Of a stretch of 64,000 bases of DNA, positions 1 to 8,027 are shown one piece after another. Made by a program: the position numbers and the translations under genes. The first letter of the stretch is position 1. Each line of letters begins with the position of its first letter. A model generated the notes under the pieces. That model did not search any database. It was given only the letters and a program-made list of their open reading frames with translations, and had not been told where the DNA came from. Origin of the DNA: Alteromonadaceae bacterium M269 (GTDB lineage Bacteria > Pseudomonadota > Gammaproteobacteria > Enterobacterales > Alteromonadaceae); contig SMNZ01000004.1 in the NCBI GenBank assembly GCA_004353515.1, positions 1 to 64,000 on the forward strand, in the 5' to 3' direction.

Positions 1-1
1 G

Positions 2-169
2 GTTGCTGCTATGAGTGTTTCAGCAACGACACTGGCACAAAACCCAACAACCTACCTTGAAGATGCAGAAATCTTCTCTCAAACCTCAACGGAACTATCC
101 GAAGGATGGGGATGGAGTGGCATTTCATCTTGCGACGATTCCGATTGCCAAGCGGAAACTCGGAACTAA
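2..169 (+). CDS. C-terminal part of a small secreted peptide (partial)
   Basis: The gene enters from outside the window and ends at TAA 167-169, giving 55 visible codons. The visible start reads VAAMSVSATTLAQ and then an acidic, Ser/Thr-rich stretch, which looks like the hydrophobic core and cleavage zone of a signal peptide followed by a mature part of about 43 residues. The tail has two cysteines (SSCDDSDCQ) that could form one disulfide. An ATG at 11-13 is in frame but would leave a poor signal, so the true start is probably upstream. No family is recognised. It lies 119 bases before the Fic gene on the same strand. Confidence 0.5.
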   Translation, partial: VAAMSVSATTLAQNPTTYLEDAEIFSQTSTELSEGWGWSGISSCDDSDCQAETRN

Positions 170-288
170 AAGCTTAAGCTTTACAACCATTTTTGTAAGA
201 GATGCTGGTGTGAGTGAATACCAGCATCTATGACTACTTTAGCTAATTAGTAGCAGTATTTAGATTAAAAGATATCAGAAGAAGCACT

Positions 289-1281
289 TTGAAAAACAAC
301 TTTAATTTAAACAGGTATCTATCTCGGTATTTAGCTGGCGAGCAAAGTCTTCGAGCTAGAAGAGATATTTCTAGTAAACGATTTCTTACCGCTAGGTCTG
401 GTGTGAGCGATTATGACTTTGAAAGCACCGAGCTTATTGAGCAAAGCAACAAATATTTTGAAGCCTACAACTACATCACAAGCTTTGAGCGTCTTACTAA
501 AGATATTTTGGCTGAGGTCAATATCCAAGTTTCCAGTAATAAAGGACGCGGTAAAGGCTATAGAAAAACGAAAGGATGGATAGGCGTTAGCCTAAAAAAA
601 GCTAAATATGTTGCGCCTGAACCAGAGGAAATAGACACCTTAATGGACGACCTACTTAATATCGTTAATAGCAACGATATGGAGCCAATGAAAAAAGCCC
701 ATTATGCGCATACGAAACTTGTATTGATACACCCTTTCTACGATGGCAACGGACGAACAGCTAGGCTTGTTTTCGACTATTTAGCTAATAAAGATAACTT
801 AGAAACACTCAATCCTTACCTGTATCGCTTATGTGTTAACGAGAAAGAATACTTTGATTTTACTACTAACTTCCTGACACCTAAATTCAAGGGTTTTAGT
901 AACAAGGAATACGCTGATATCAATACCTGGACTCAAGATATGTATGCAAAATTTAGAGACATTATTAAAGAAGCAGAGAAGCTCATGTCTCAAAAGCTGT
1001 TTCTTAGAAACATTAGTGAAGGGGCTTGTCGCCTAATAGGAGAGCTTTGGAATAACCCTATTATCCATTTTGATTCATTTCTGAAACTTAACAATTGGAG
1101 CAACGCTCAGCTCAAGAATGGCTTAGATGAATTGACCGACATACAGGTTTTAGAAAAGAGGTATTTTAGGGAAAACAACGGAGGTGAAGGAGACAAACTT
1201 ATTTTTGTATGTAGCCCAGTTTTGGCGCTATTTAGTCAATTAGAGAATGAAATGTTAAAGGATTTTAAAAATGAAGCTTAA
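289..1281 (+). CDS. Fic-domain protein with C-terminal winged helix
   Basis: This 330-aa protein carries the Fic signature HPFYDGNGRTAR at about residues 153-164. The catalytic His, the acidic anion-hole residue and the second Arg are all intact. Fic proteins usually transfer AMP from ATP to Ser, Thr or Tyr of a target. The C-terminal third (about 240-300) looks like a winged-helix module, the common class II architecture. An obvious inhibitory (S/T)xxxE(G/N) helix could not be placed at the N-terminus. The start is a TTG after an AGAAGAAG stretch; no ATG is available nearby. The last 11 bases overlap the phospholipase-like gene, so the two are probably translationally coupled. The target is unknown. 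Confidence 0.85.
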   Translation: MKNNFNLNRYLSRYLAGEQSLRARRDISSKRFLTARSGVSDYDFESTELIEQSNKYFEAYNYITSFERLTKDILAEVNIQVSSNKGRGKGYRKTKGWIGVSLKKAKYVAPEPEEIDTLMDDLLNIVNSNDMEPMKKAHYAHTKLVLIHPFYDGNGRTARLVFDYLANKDNLETLNPYLYRLCVNEKEYFDFTTNFLTPKFKGFSNKEYADINTWTQDMYAKFRDIIKEAEKLMSQKLFLRNISEGACRLIGELWNNPIIHFDSFLKLNNWSNAQLKNGLDELTDIQVLEKRYFRENNGGEGDKLIFVCSPVLALFSQLENEMLKDFKNEA

Positions 1282-2017
1282 TTTTGCAAAAGCCGTTCTA
1301 ACGACTGTTGTTGCATCGACGCTGTATTTAGGTAATTACTCAGTAGACGAGTCAAGTTATATTAATGAAGATAACGATTACACACTATCTGAAATTGTAA
1401 AGAAACTCGGGAATTTCGGCGTAAACAGTGCTTCCGCTAACGTAGAGGTTATTGTCGTTACTGGAGAGCGTATCCCAGCACCTAAATTTGTACCTCGAAT
1501 AAGGTCATTTGCTGCCGGAGGAGTCAGTTTTGGGGAGAACGATGAATCAACCGCAAGGGAAGAAGAAGCCCAGCGAGAAGTAGCATGCCAACGTTTCGAA
1601 GAAAATAACCAACCCGTTGGGTGTTTTAGAGCGCCTAACCCTCTAGACTTGCTTCCTAACGGTTGTTCAGCCCCAAGAGCGGAAGACTTAACAGGCGTTG
1701 CTCGTGCATTATTTGAACAAATCGAGCCTGTCGTTGATTTCACAAATGACTTTTTTGAATCACAATGTAACGATCATGATCGGTGTTACACTTCGTTAGG
1801 AGCAAGTAAAATTGATTGTGATGTTGGGTTCCGAGTAAACCTGAACAGGAGATGTGTGGGGGCAGCTCAAGCTGGAATTTCTCGTACTGCATGTGAGGGG
1901 GCGGCAGGTCTTTATGTCGGAGCAGTTATTGCTTTGGGGGGAGAGGCTTTTACTACTGCTCAAGCAAACTCTGCGTGCTCTGCATACATAATTGAGCGTA
2001 ATAAAAGGCGCTGCTGA
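1271..2017 (+). CDS. Secreted phospholipase A2-like protein
   Basis: This 248-aa protein has a hydrophobic N-terminus (residues 5-20) suggesting export. The C-terminal half has the phospholipase A2 active-site arrangement: CNDHDRCY, with the catalytic His in CxxHDxC, then DCDVGF supplying the partner Asp, and further paired cysteines. An upstream NGC motif also fits bacterial PLA2-like domains. The middle contains VIVVTGERIP, the motif usually found at the start of TonB-dependent receptors, which is odd in a small enzyme. It could be a TonB-box-like docking segment or a coincidence. The start ATG lies inside the end of the Fic gene. Predicted activity is release of fatty acids from phospholipids, as a secreted enzyme or toxin. 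Confidence 0.7.
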   Translation: MKLNFAKAVLTTVVASTLYLGNYSVDESSYINEDNDYTLSEIVKKLGNFGVNSASANVEVIVVTGERIPAPKFVPRIRSFAAGGVSFGENDESTAREEEAQREVACQRFEENNQPVGCFRAPNPLDLLPNGCSAPRAEDLTGVARALFEQIEPVVDFTNDFFESQCNDHDRCYTSLGASKIDCDVGFRVNLNRRCVGAAQAGISRTACEGAAGLYVGAVIALGGEAFTTAQANSACSAYIIERNKRRC

Positions 2018-2062
2018 CAATCACAACCCTGAGAAAAGGTTACGAAAAGTTTATTTAAGTTG

Positions 2063-2099
2063 AATCCAAGCTATTACTATCTAATGGTAAACTTGGATT
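2063..2099 (+). terminator. Possible terminator hairpin after the PLA2-like gene
   Basis: An 8-bp perfect inverted repeat (AATCCAAG / CTTGGATT, 2063-2070 with 2092-2099) with a 21-nt loop is followed by a T/A-rich run. The long loop makes this a weak terminator call. Confidence 0.4.
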
Positions 2100-2163
2100 T
2101 ATATTTTAAGTAATTTAACTTTAATAAATCTAAATTGCTGTGCAAGTATAGGAAAGGTGAATT

Positions 2164-3603
2164 ATGAAAGGAAAATGTGCTTTATTATTTGGGACGTTTC
2201 TCTCCTTAAGTGTATATGGCAATGAACAATGCGGTGGCTTCGTGTACTTAAACGGAGGCTATCAACAAGTGCAAGATAAAAATAGTCCCGCATCACTATA
2301 CCCCTCTTTTACGAGGCTAAATGATGTAATAGAAGACGATTCTGGAGACGAGTTACTTGACACCTTTATGAAAGTAGGTGCTGAAAACTATATCGAGATG
2401 GCTTTAAAAGGAGAGGTGCCGGATTCCATAAGTCTTTGGGGTAGTTCTATCTCTATTTTAGATATGGCTTTAACGAATAGTGTTAGTGAGGAGTTAACAA
2501 GAAAAGTTGTTAACTCGGGTTATAGCATGAGTGGCTTCGGTGCAAGGAGAGCTTTAGAAAGTGGGAATATGCAGAGTAAAATTAAAGAGCTATACGAGTA
2601 TGGTATCGATTTGCACAATATATTCCTGTCCGTTGGAGACAAAAGCTACTCGATCTCTAACTACGCTTTGCTAAAAGGTAAAGGTAATATCTTAGTCAAC
2701 CTTAGCAATGGAGGTATGTTAGATGTAGAAGATAATTTAGTGAAAGGGGATGTATTAGACTACAACCAGATAAGGCTTGAAGATACTTCTATACTTGGGG
2801 AATTCACTGACGTTACTGAGTATAAAAAATTATATGAAGAACAACAAAGCGAAAAGAGTTTAAAAGCTGCTAATCGCCAGCGTATCATGTATGAATATTC
2901 ACCATATTTTTTGATTTCAATGTGTGTTAATGATTTTAGAAATCTCGATGAAGAACAAGTCTTGTTCTCAGTATCTAAAAGTGAAGTTCAGGATATCTTG
3001 AAGGAAAATGAGCTAACTAATAATAACAGTATTCGGGACTTTGCCGATAAAGTTAAATCGCCGATAATCCAAGATTATTATCTCAATATGAAAAAGCTGC
3101 GCAGATACGAGAGCGTGAAAGTGGAGTTAGTAAGTGATTTTGAAGAAAGTTTTAACCCTACTGAAGGGGTTATTGCTATTGATAAGAATGCGCTTACCTA
3201 CAAAGAAAACCAGTTTTTAAACTATAAAAATGTAGTAATAGGTAAAGATGATATAGATTTTAGGTTTGAAAACATAGCTCTTTACTTAGCACAGAATGAT
3301 TCCGTAAAGCTGCGAGAATTTATTTTAGAGTCTAAGAAATTAGAAGGTCTAAGCTTCGAAGGAAGAAGCTTTTCGTACTTTGTTATCTTGCATGCGCAAA
3401 ATAATGAGCTTGTAAGTTGGGCCTATAAGAATTTTGGGCATCCTAAGTCAAAATATGGAATGAATATAAAAGAGAAGACGCTCTTAAGAGGGTTGTATGA
3501 CCCTTATTCAAGGAAAAAGTATGAATTTTTAACTACACTATTTCCTAACATAAATATTAATAACACTCTCTATAAAGAGTATATGAGTTACAGGAAAAGC
3601 TAA
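2164..3603 (+). CDS. Secreted protein with degenerate ankyrin-like repeats
   Basis: This 479-aa protein begins with a clear signal peptide (MKGKCALLFGTFLSLSVYG). Two stretches, about residues 75-160 and 360-420, resemble worn ankyrin repeats: a helix pair with Leu/Ala spacing and a short G-containing turn (for example ILDMALTNS...VVNSGYSM, then ARRALESGN...LYEYGIDL). No enzyme motif is seen. Upstream GGAAAGGTG is a plausible ribosome site. It is followed within 31 bases by the first of three small membrane-protein genes. A secreted effector with adjacent membrane protein partners is possible but is inference only. Confidence 0.6.
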   Translation: MKGKCALLFGTFLSLSVYGNEQCGGFVYLNGGYQQVQDKNSPASLYPSFTRLNDVIEDDSGDELLDTFMKVGAENYIEMALKGEVPDSISLWGSSISILDMALTNSVSEELTRKVVNSGYSMSGFGARRALESGNMQSKIKELYEYGIDLHNIFLSVGDKSYSISNYALLKGKGNILVNLSNGGMLDVEDNLVKGDVLDYNQIRLEDTSILGEFTDVTEYKKLYEEQQSEKSLKAANRQRIMYEYSPYFLISMCVNDFRNLDEEQVLFSVSKSEVQDILKENELTNNNSIRDFADKVKSPIIQDYYLNMKKLRRYESVKVELVSDFEESFNPTEGVIAIDKNALTYKENQFLNYKNVVIGKDDIDFRFENIALYLAQNDSVKLREFILESKKLEGLSFEGRSFSYFVILHAQNNELVSWAYKNFGHPKSKYGMNIKEKTLLRGLYDPYSRKKYEFLTTLFPNININNTLYKEYMSYRKS

Positions 3604-3634
3604 GACTTTTTAGTTTTATAGTAGGAAGTGCACA

Positions 3635-3943
3635 ATGTCAGCTATAGCTTTTGATTTAATTATATTTATTACTATCTTTTCTTTCATTTTGTTAAGAGTA
3701 AGCAAAGAAAAGTCTCTATTCTTAAAGAGGGTTGTTGAGGTTTTTTTCTATGTTTCATTCGCTTTTATGGGCTATTTGTGGTTTGTTGTTAAAAATTCAT
3801 ATCCTGCACATATTAACATTAGATTGGATTTGCTTTTGATTTCACCGTGTTTGTTGATACAAGCTTTCATTGTATGGGAAGGTCGAATGCAAGTTCGTGA
3901 TAGTCGAATGATCAATAAACTGAGGAACAAGTTAAGTTCATAA
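3635..3943 (+). CDS. Small three-helix membrane protein, paralogue 1 of 3
   Basis: This 102-aa protein has hydrophobic helices at about 4-20, 32-52 and 65-82. The C-terminal part reads IRLDLLLISPCLLIQAFIV then a charged tail with RMQVRDSRM. The same layout recurs in the genes at 4357 and 4772, so the three are diverged tandem duplicates. The start ATG is preceded by AGGAAG. No known family was recognised. Small multi-copy membrane proteins beside secreted proteins often act as immunity factors; that is only a hypothesis here. Confidence 0.65.
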   Translation: MSAIAFDLIIFITIFSFILLRVSKEKSLFLKRVVEVFFYVSFAFMGYLWFVVKNSYPAHINIRLDLLLISPCLLIQAFIVWEGRMQVRDSRMINKLRNKLSS

Positions 3944-3983
3944 GCTTGGGAGCGCAAGTTTCGGATTAAGGTTTAAACATTAA

Positions 3984-4151
3984 CCTGATTACCCAGATCC
4001 TTCAGTCATTGGGAGAAGTGCCCTCAAGGAATGAGGGTTTCAGGGTATCGTTACTGGCTCAACAATATTTTATTGCTCTCACATCTGCCTGCAACCCTTT
4101 CAAAATAGGAGCTTGAGAAGTCTCCATGAATGATAAAAGTGGGTAATCAGG
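3984..4151. repeat. 168-bp block bounded by 11-12 bp inverted repeats, with inner hairpins
   Basis: The gap 3944-4344 has no long gene. It contains CCTGATTACCC (3984-3994), answered by the perfect reverse complement GGGTAATCAGG (4141-4151). The match extends to 12 bp with A3995 and T4140. Inside are a CCCTCA/TGAGGG hairpin (4021-4037) and a CAATA/TATTG hairpin. The arrangement could be a structured RNA closed by a long-range stem, a miniature mobile element remnant, or a regulatory region. No tract of Ts marks a terminator. Confidence 0.4.
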
Positions 4152-4163
4152 AACATTAAAGAA

Positions 4164-4310
4164 ATGTTATTACTGAGAGGTATATACAATGTTGATTCAC
4201 GAAAAAAATTCGAGTCAGCTAAAAAGATTCTCCCTTCGATTGGTTTGAGAGCTGAAATAAAGGAGTTGTATGAAAAACATGTTAACGAACTATACTCGCG
4301 TAAAATGTAA
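4164..4310 (+). CDS. Short hypothetical ORF (48 aa)
   Basis: An ATG at 4164 opens a 48-codon frame ending at TAA 4308-4310. The product is basic and helical (for example SRKKFESAKKIL and EIKELYEKHVNELY). It could be a small gene or the surviving C-terminus of a larger decayed one. No good ribosome site is visible. It overlaps no other gene and fills the space between paralogues 1 and 2. Confidence 0.3.
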   Translation: MLLLRGIYNVDSRKKFESAKKILPSIGLRAEIKELYEKHVNELYSRKM

Positions 4311-4356
4311 ACGTTTATAATAGAACTGCGCTGCTTATGATTCGGTGGTAGGTACT

Positions 4357-4692
4357 ATGTCTGATATATCTTTTTATGTGATTTTATTTACTCCACTATT
4401 GTCGTTTGTGCTCACATCCTTTGGCGAGTCCATGAGCTTTAAGTACAGGCATATGCTCCAGAAGATACTATACCTGTCGTTGGTGTTTATATGCTTTGCC
4501 TGGTATGCCTTAGAGAAAAGTATTCCAAACTCTACAGATATAAGAGTTGATTTATTCTTGATAATTCCATGTATCATTGTTCAGTTCTTTATTGTGTTTA
4601 ACAATAGAATACAAATCCGCGATGATAAAATTGTTGATTATATGAGAGTGTTAGAGTTAGAAAAAATGCACCTCAAAAATAATAATGATTAA
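4357..4692 (+). CDS. Small three-helix membrane protein, paralogue 2 of 3
   Basis: This 111-aa protein has the same layout as the gene at 3635. The third helix and tail, IRVDLFLIIPCIIVQFFIV followed by RIQIRDDKI, align closely with IRLDLLLISPCLLIQAFIV and RMQVRDSRM of paralogue 1. The ATG at 4357 is preferred over an in-frame GTG at 4345 because GGTAGGT sits just upstream of it. Function is unknown. Confidence 0.65.
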   Translation: MSDISFYVILFTPLLSFVLTSFGESMSFKYRHMLQKILYLSLVFICFAWYALEKSIPNSTDIRVDLFLIIPCIIVQFFIVFNNRIQIRDDKIVDYMRVLELEKMHLKNNND

Positions 4693-4771
4693 CTTTTACA
4701 CTGTCAGTAGCCTCGCTTCCTGCTTTTGGGTGGCAAGTGAAGCGTTAGGTACGATACTGTTAAGGTGATTT

Positions 4772-5098
4772 ATGGAAATAACGTGGGAATTTATTACAAC
4801 GGCAGCTTTTTACTTTATAATTGCTCTGCCTCCTATATCTGCAATTTGCTTGAAATATAGCAAGCGTAAGAGCTTCCAATTTAGATATAAGCTTCAGTCA
4901 CTACTATTTTTCCTATCAATAGTAATGACCTTAGTTTTCTTCATGAATGAAGCTGGAATGTTCATAAGAGGAATAACTTTTAGGTTCGATTTAATTTTTA
5001 CTATTTTTTGTTTGCTAATCCAATGGACAATGGTAAGTAACTCATACTCAGATTTACTAGATGAAAAGAAACTAAACGAGATAAGGCGTGGTGCTTAA
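4772..5098 (+). CDS. Small three-helix membrane protein, paralogue 3 of 3
   Basis: This 108-aa protein has helices at about 8-25, 40-57 and 68-88. The conserved segment is FRFDLIFTIFCLLIQWTMV, matching the FDL/VDL...C..IQ pattern of the two upstream paralogues. It is the most diverged copy and has lost the IRDD-type tail. Upstream AAGGTG serves as ribosome site. It ends 8 bases from the convergent gene at 5106. Confidence 0.6.
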   Translation: MEITWEFITTAAFYFIIALPPISAICLKYSKRKSFQFRYKLQSLLFFLSIVMTLVFFMNEAGMFIRGITFRFDLIFTIFCLLIQWTMVSNSYSDLLDEKKLNEIRRGA

Positions 5099-5105
5099 GG
5101 TAAGT

Positions 5106-5747
5106 TTAAAAATGAGAGGAGCAGTTAGTGTTTAGAGATCTGTGTCCTCCGCTTTTATTAGCAAGAAACTCCTGCTGCTCAATAACTTTTTTTGCATCTT
5201 CCATTTTGTAATTTTCCCACAGGAACGACATAGCTAGCCATAAACCGAACACTGACCAAACTAAAATTGTGACAATTGCACTTATACCATGCTCACCTAT
5301 AAGCTTAGGAGAATACATAACTGGCATAAGTGATATGAATGCAGAGATCCAATAGCGCAATAAATTTAACTTTGATAAGCGCCTGAACTTATCTTTGTCA
5401 ATTAACTCCTTGGACAGCTCAAATTTACCAACATTCTCTGAGTAACTAAGATAGCGATGTGAAGATTTCAAAAGACTAAACACATACATTGGGTTTTGTA
5501 GTTTCAGTATGTACAGTATTTCGGAACACTTAAATCTGAATCCAAAGTAGTTTTTAAATGTCTCTTCAATCAAAGCGTTATGTCGTCGTTCGAAAGGCCA
5601 AGCTAAAAATGAAGATAATAGTTCCAGTTTGTCTTTTTCTTTTGTTAAATGTAATTTGGAAGACTTCTGAAACACCCATCCGATGAAAATAGGCACAATA
5701 GCCGCGACTAAGCTTTTTATAAAAGGGTTAACCAAGAGATCACTCAA
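5106..5747 (-). CDS. Membrane protein of unknown function
   Basis: This 213-aa protein has a hydrophobic segment at about 8-25 and two more at about 132-150 and 157-178, with a charged cytoplasmic-looking middle (residues 30-125). It starts at TTG with AGGAG 8 bases upstream, which decides the start. No family is recognised. It points away from the candidate RNA region at 6028 and is convergent with the three small membrane-protein genes. Confidence 0.55.
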   Translation of the reverse strand: MSDLLVNPFIKSLVAAIVPIFIGWVFQKSSKLHLTKEKDKLELLSSFLAWPFERRHNALIEETFKNYFGFRFKCSEILYILKLQNPMYVFSLLKSSHRYLSYSENVGKFELSKELIDKDKFRRLSKLNLLRYWISAFISLMPVMYSPKLIGEHGISAIVTILVWSVFGLWLAMSFLWENYKMEDAKKVIEQQEFLANKSGGHRSLNTNCSSHF

Positions 5748-6027
5748 AATTGTTACTCCTAAAAAAATCTTCTTGAATTATCTAATTGCTTTCACTTATC
5801 AACGAGTTTCAATATCGTATTTTATGCTGATGGTATGTGAACGGACTATTGTTTCAGCCATAGATAGCATCAGGGGGATACAGTGAGAATATTAGTATTA
5901 GCCTTTATGGTAGATGAGCTATCCAAAGCTTTGAGGTTAACAAAGCTACCAAAAAATATCGACTTATAGGTACAATTTAAACAGGTTAATATTTGAAGTA
6001 ATCGATTTTCTAACAAGTTACGCGCAT

Positions 6028-6306
6028 CCAACATGCGTAATGTTGGTTCAGGTTCCACAGGTGAATAACCTTGGTCATGGGGTTATCACGGGTAGCAGGA
6101 ACGCTCCCTTGATTGTTGTTAAAACTCACAGGAGTTTTTGGTGTGGTATTTTATCTGTCAGTCCCACACCACATTTTTACTTAGTGAGATCTCGGCAGAG
6201 AGCGAGGTTAGTAAAAACCGTTGGATTGTAACGGCTATGGAATAGCCTTACCAAGATAGCCCCTTGCTTATAAATTGCGCGGTAGAGTAATTTGTAAGAC
6301 AAGGGG
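6028..6306. ncRNA. Candidate structured RNA, hairpin-rich region
   Basis: The gene-free stretch 5748-6506 contains a run of perfect or near-perfect hairpins: CCAACAT/ATGTTGG (6028-6046, loop 5), AAAACTC/GAGTTTT (6121-6138, loop 4, followed by another T), TGGTGTGG/CCACACCA (6139-6171), then CTCG/CGAG, CCGTT/AACGG and GGCTAT/ATAGCC helices. The last is a long stem pairing 6260-6276 with 6289-6306: 17 pairs, one G-T, one bulged A and a 12-nt loop. Such density is not expected of plain spacer. It ends 200 bases before the metallopeptidase operon and could be its RNA partner or leader, or an unrelated small RNA. The strand cannot be decided. 5748-6027 and 6307-6444 show nothing else clear. Confidence 0.4.
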
Positions 6307-6444
6307 ACATCTTGCAGAACGCAGAGATGGCAATATTCTTAGGAATTTCGTGAATCTGATAGCTATGCTGTTCATTCTCTGTCAGTTGGTAGAGATAAAA
6401 AATTACCCCTGTTTGTTTTAAGTTTATCATTAATATGACAATAT

Positions 6445-6479
6445 TTGATTGGTAAAGCCCGTATTTTAAAATTACCAAT
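6445..6479 (+). promoter_or_regulatory. Promoter overlapped by a palindrome upstream of the metallopeptidase operon
   Basis: A sigma70-like promoter is visible: TTGATT (6445-6450), a 16-base spacer, and TAAAAT (6467-6472). The start codon follows at 6507. An 8-bp perfect inverted repeat, ATTGGTAA (6448-6455) and TTACCAAT (6472-6479), covers both boxes and could be an operator. Confidence 0.45.
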
Positions 6480-6506
6480 GACCGAATATATTATGAGTAG
6501 TCTCTG

Positions 6507-8006
6507 ATGAATATTGATGAGCAAATTAAGAATTTTGCTTACGGCGAACTCCCTCACTTCCTTGAAACTATCCTTGTTAGGATAAATAGTGAAAGCCCAG
6601 TCACGTTGAGGTTTATTGATACTCCCAAGGTATTAGGTCGTTCAGACACTCAAAATAATGAAATCTCTATATCACTTGGATGGATGCAAAGAATTACCAT
6701 TCTTTTTGCGCTTCTTGAAAGAATGTGGGAAACCAGAGGAAGTCGTGCAAAATTATATGCTATCAATGAGGAGAACGCTTTTGATGCTTATTTTTTCGAT
6801 GATCCAAGCACTATAAAAGATATGCTTGCATACACTCCTAATCTCCAATGTTTATTTATCGATGAATTTCATGAAGATGAACATAGAGAGTTGCTTGATG
6901 AGTTTTGTATGAGATTCAATGAGCATCACGAGGGAGCCAATATTCCCAGTAACGATAACGAAAAACCTCCGATACCTTTGTTAAATTTCAATTTTACTAA
7001 CAGCCTTTCTAAGAGCGTTAAAAGAAAAACTGAAACAGCTTTTAAATTTCTTCTCTATCATGAGTTTGCTCATATAAATCGAATGCATCACAAGTTATCG
7101 TGCTCAAAAGAACAATTTATCTTCAATGAGATTAGAGTATCAGGCATTGAGAGTCCTAATCATTTAAAAGCATGCGAAGTAGATGCAGATACTCAAGCGT
7201 TAAAAATGGTAATAGGTGATAGCTTGAATAGTTCTACTTTTGTCACAAAAGACAGAATATCTGAACTGTTAACAAATATATTTATATTCTTATCTTCGTT
7301 CGATATCTCTCGAAAATCTATTACCGAGTATCGTGGTAGATACGCTTCACACCCAGCACCAGATGTTAGAGCATATGCCGCAATAACCCTTACACAGCAG
7401 TACTTTCAATCTGAGTTTTTTCAATTTTCAAAACTACTAAAGTCTGCCTTTGTTCAAGCTGTTACATATACTGTGCGTTCATTTCAGCAATTGGGTATTT
7501 CTCGTGGAGCATTTTTGATCATTGGGAATGAGCTTTTAACACTAAATAAGCAAAAGTTTAGTGTAATTTTTACGACTGCATTAATTCAAGATGAATTAGC
7601 GCAAATTGCACCTTACGTCGATGATTGTTTTAAATTAAATGGTGAATCAATTAAGGGACTTATACCTACTTTTTGCCCTATTGGTATGACAGAAGAAAAT
7701 TTTCAAGAATACTGTAAAGAGTTTTTCTTACAGGCTTTTTCTAAACATGGAAACCAAAATAAATCAAACGCTGAAGAAGATTATATTAATAGCCTTAAGC
7801 GAATTAAGGAAGAGCTGGGGATTGTTAAAGGAGATACTCTGATTGCAGTTCAGAATCAAAACAAAAGCAGTCCTTATATCGAAGAAAACTTAGAAGAAAA
7901 CAGTCTTCTATTCGATAGTGATTTTGAGCAAACAATGATTGATGAGCATTCGAGAATCATGGAACTCGCAATGAGCCTAGCGGCCAACAAAGCAGGTGTT
8001 ACTTAA
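6507..8006 (+). CDS. Soluble M48-like zinc metallopeptidase
   Basis: This 499-aa protein has HEFAH at residues 185-189, a zinc-binding HExxH. E224 in CEVDAD, 35 residues after the second His, is the expected third ligand. Further on, RYASHPAPDVR (about 294) matches the conserved HP..R segment of M48 (HtpX/Ste24-type) peptidases. Unlike HtpX it has no membrane helices. The N-terminal 165 residues and the last 190 are unrecognised. It heads an operon: 21 bases to the PLD-like gene, then the small membrane protein. Substrate is unknown. A role in a stress or phage-defence response is suggested only by location and by the company of membrane effector-like proteins. Confidence 0.7.
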   Translation: MNIDEQIKNFAYGELPHFLETILVRINSESPVTLRFIDTPKVLGRSDTQNNEISISLGWMQRITILFALLERMWETRGSRAKLYAINEENAFDAYFFDDPSTIKDMLAYTPNLQCLFIDEFHEDEHRELLDEFCMRFNEHHEGANIPSNDNEKPPIPLLNFNFTNSLSKSVKRKTETAFKFLLYHEFAHINRMHHKLSCSKEQFIFNEIRVSGIESPNHLKACEVDADTQALKMVIGDSLNSSTFVTKDRISELLTNIFIFLSSFDISRKSITEYRGRYASHPAPDVRAYAAITLTQQYFQSEFFQFSKLLKSAFVQAVTYTVRSFQQLGISRGAFLIIGNELLTLNKQKFSVIFTTALIQDELAQIAPYVDDCFKLNGESIKGLIPTFCPIGMTEENFQEYCKEFFLQAFSKHGNQNKSNAEEDYINSLKRIKEELGIVKGDTLIAVQNQNKSSPYIEENLEENSLLFDSDFEQTMIDEHSRIMELAMSLAANKAGVT

Positions 8007-8027
8007 AAACGACATGAGGAACTGAAT

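Noticed and set aside
4709-4750. Hairpin ending GCGTTAGGT, resembling the right end of an integron attC site
   Set aside because: CGCTTC/GAAGCG and a GTTRRRY-type box are present, but no matching RYYYAAC box was found on the left, no integrase of the integron type is present and no similar site follows the neighbouring genes.
6040-6231. 63-aa open frame on the + strand
   Set aside because: It runs through the hairpin-rich region, has no ribosome site and its product has no protein-like features.
6260-6306. GGTAGAG inside the long hairpin looks like a tRNA D-loop
   Set aside because: No T-arm (GTTCNANNC), no CCA end and no cloverleaf could be drawn; the segment is one extended stem.
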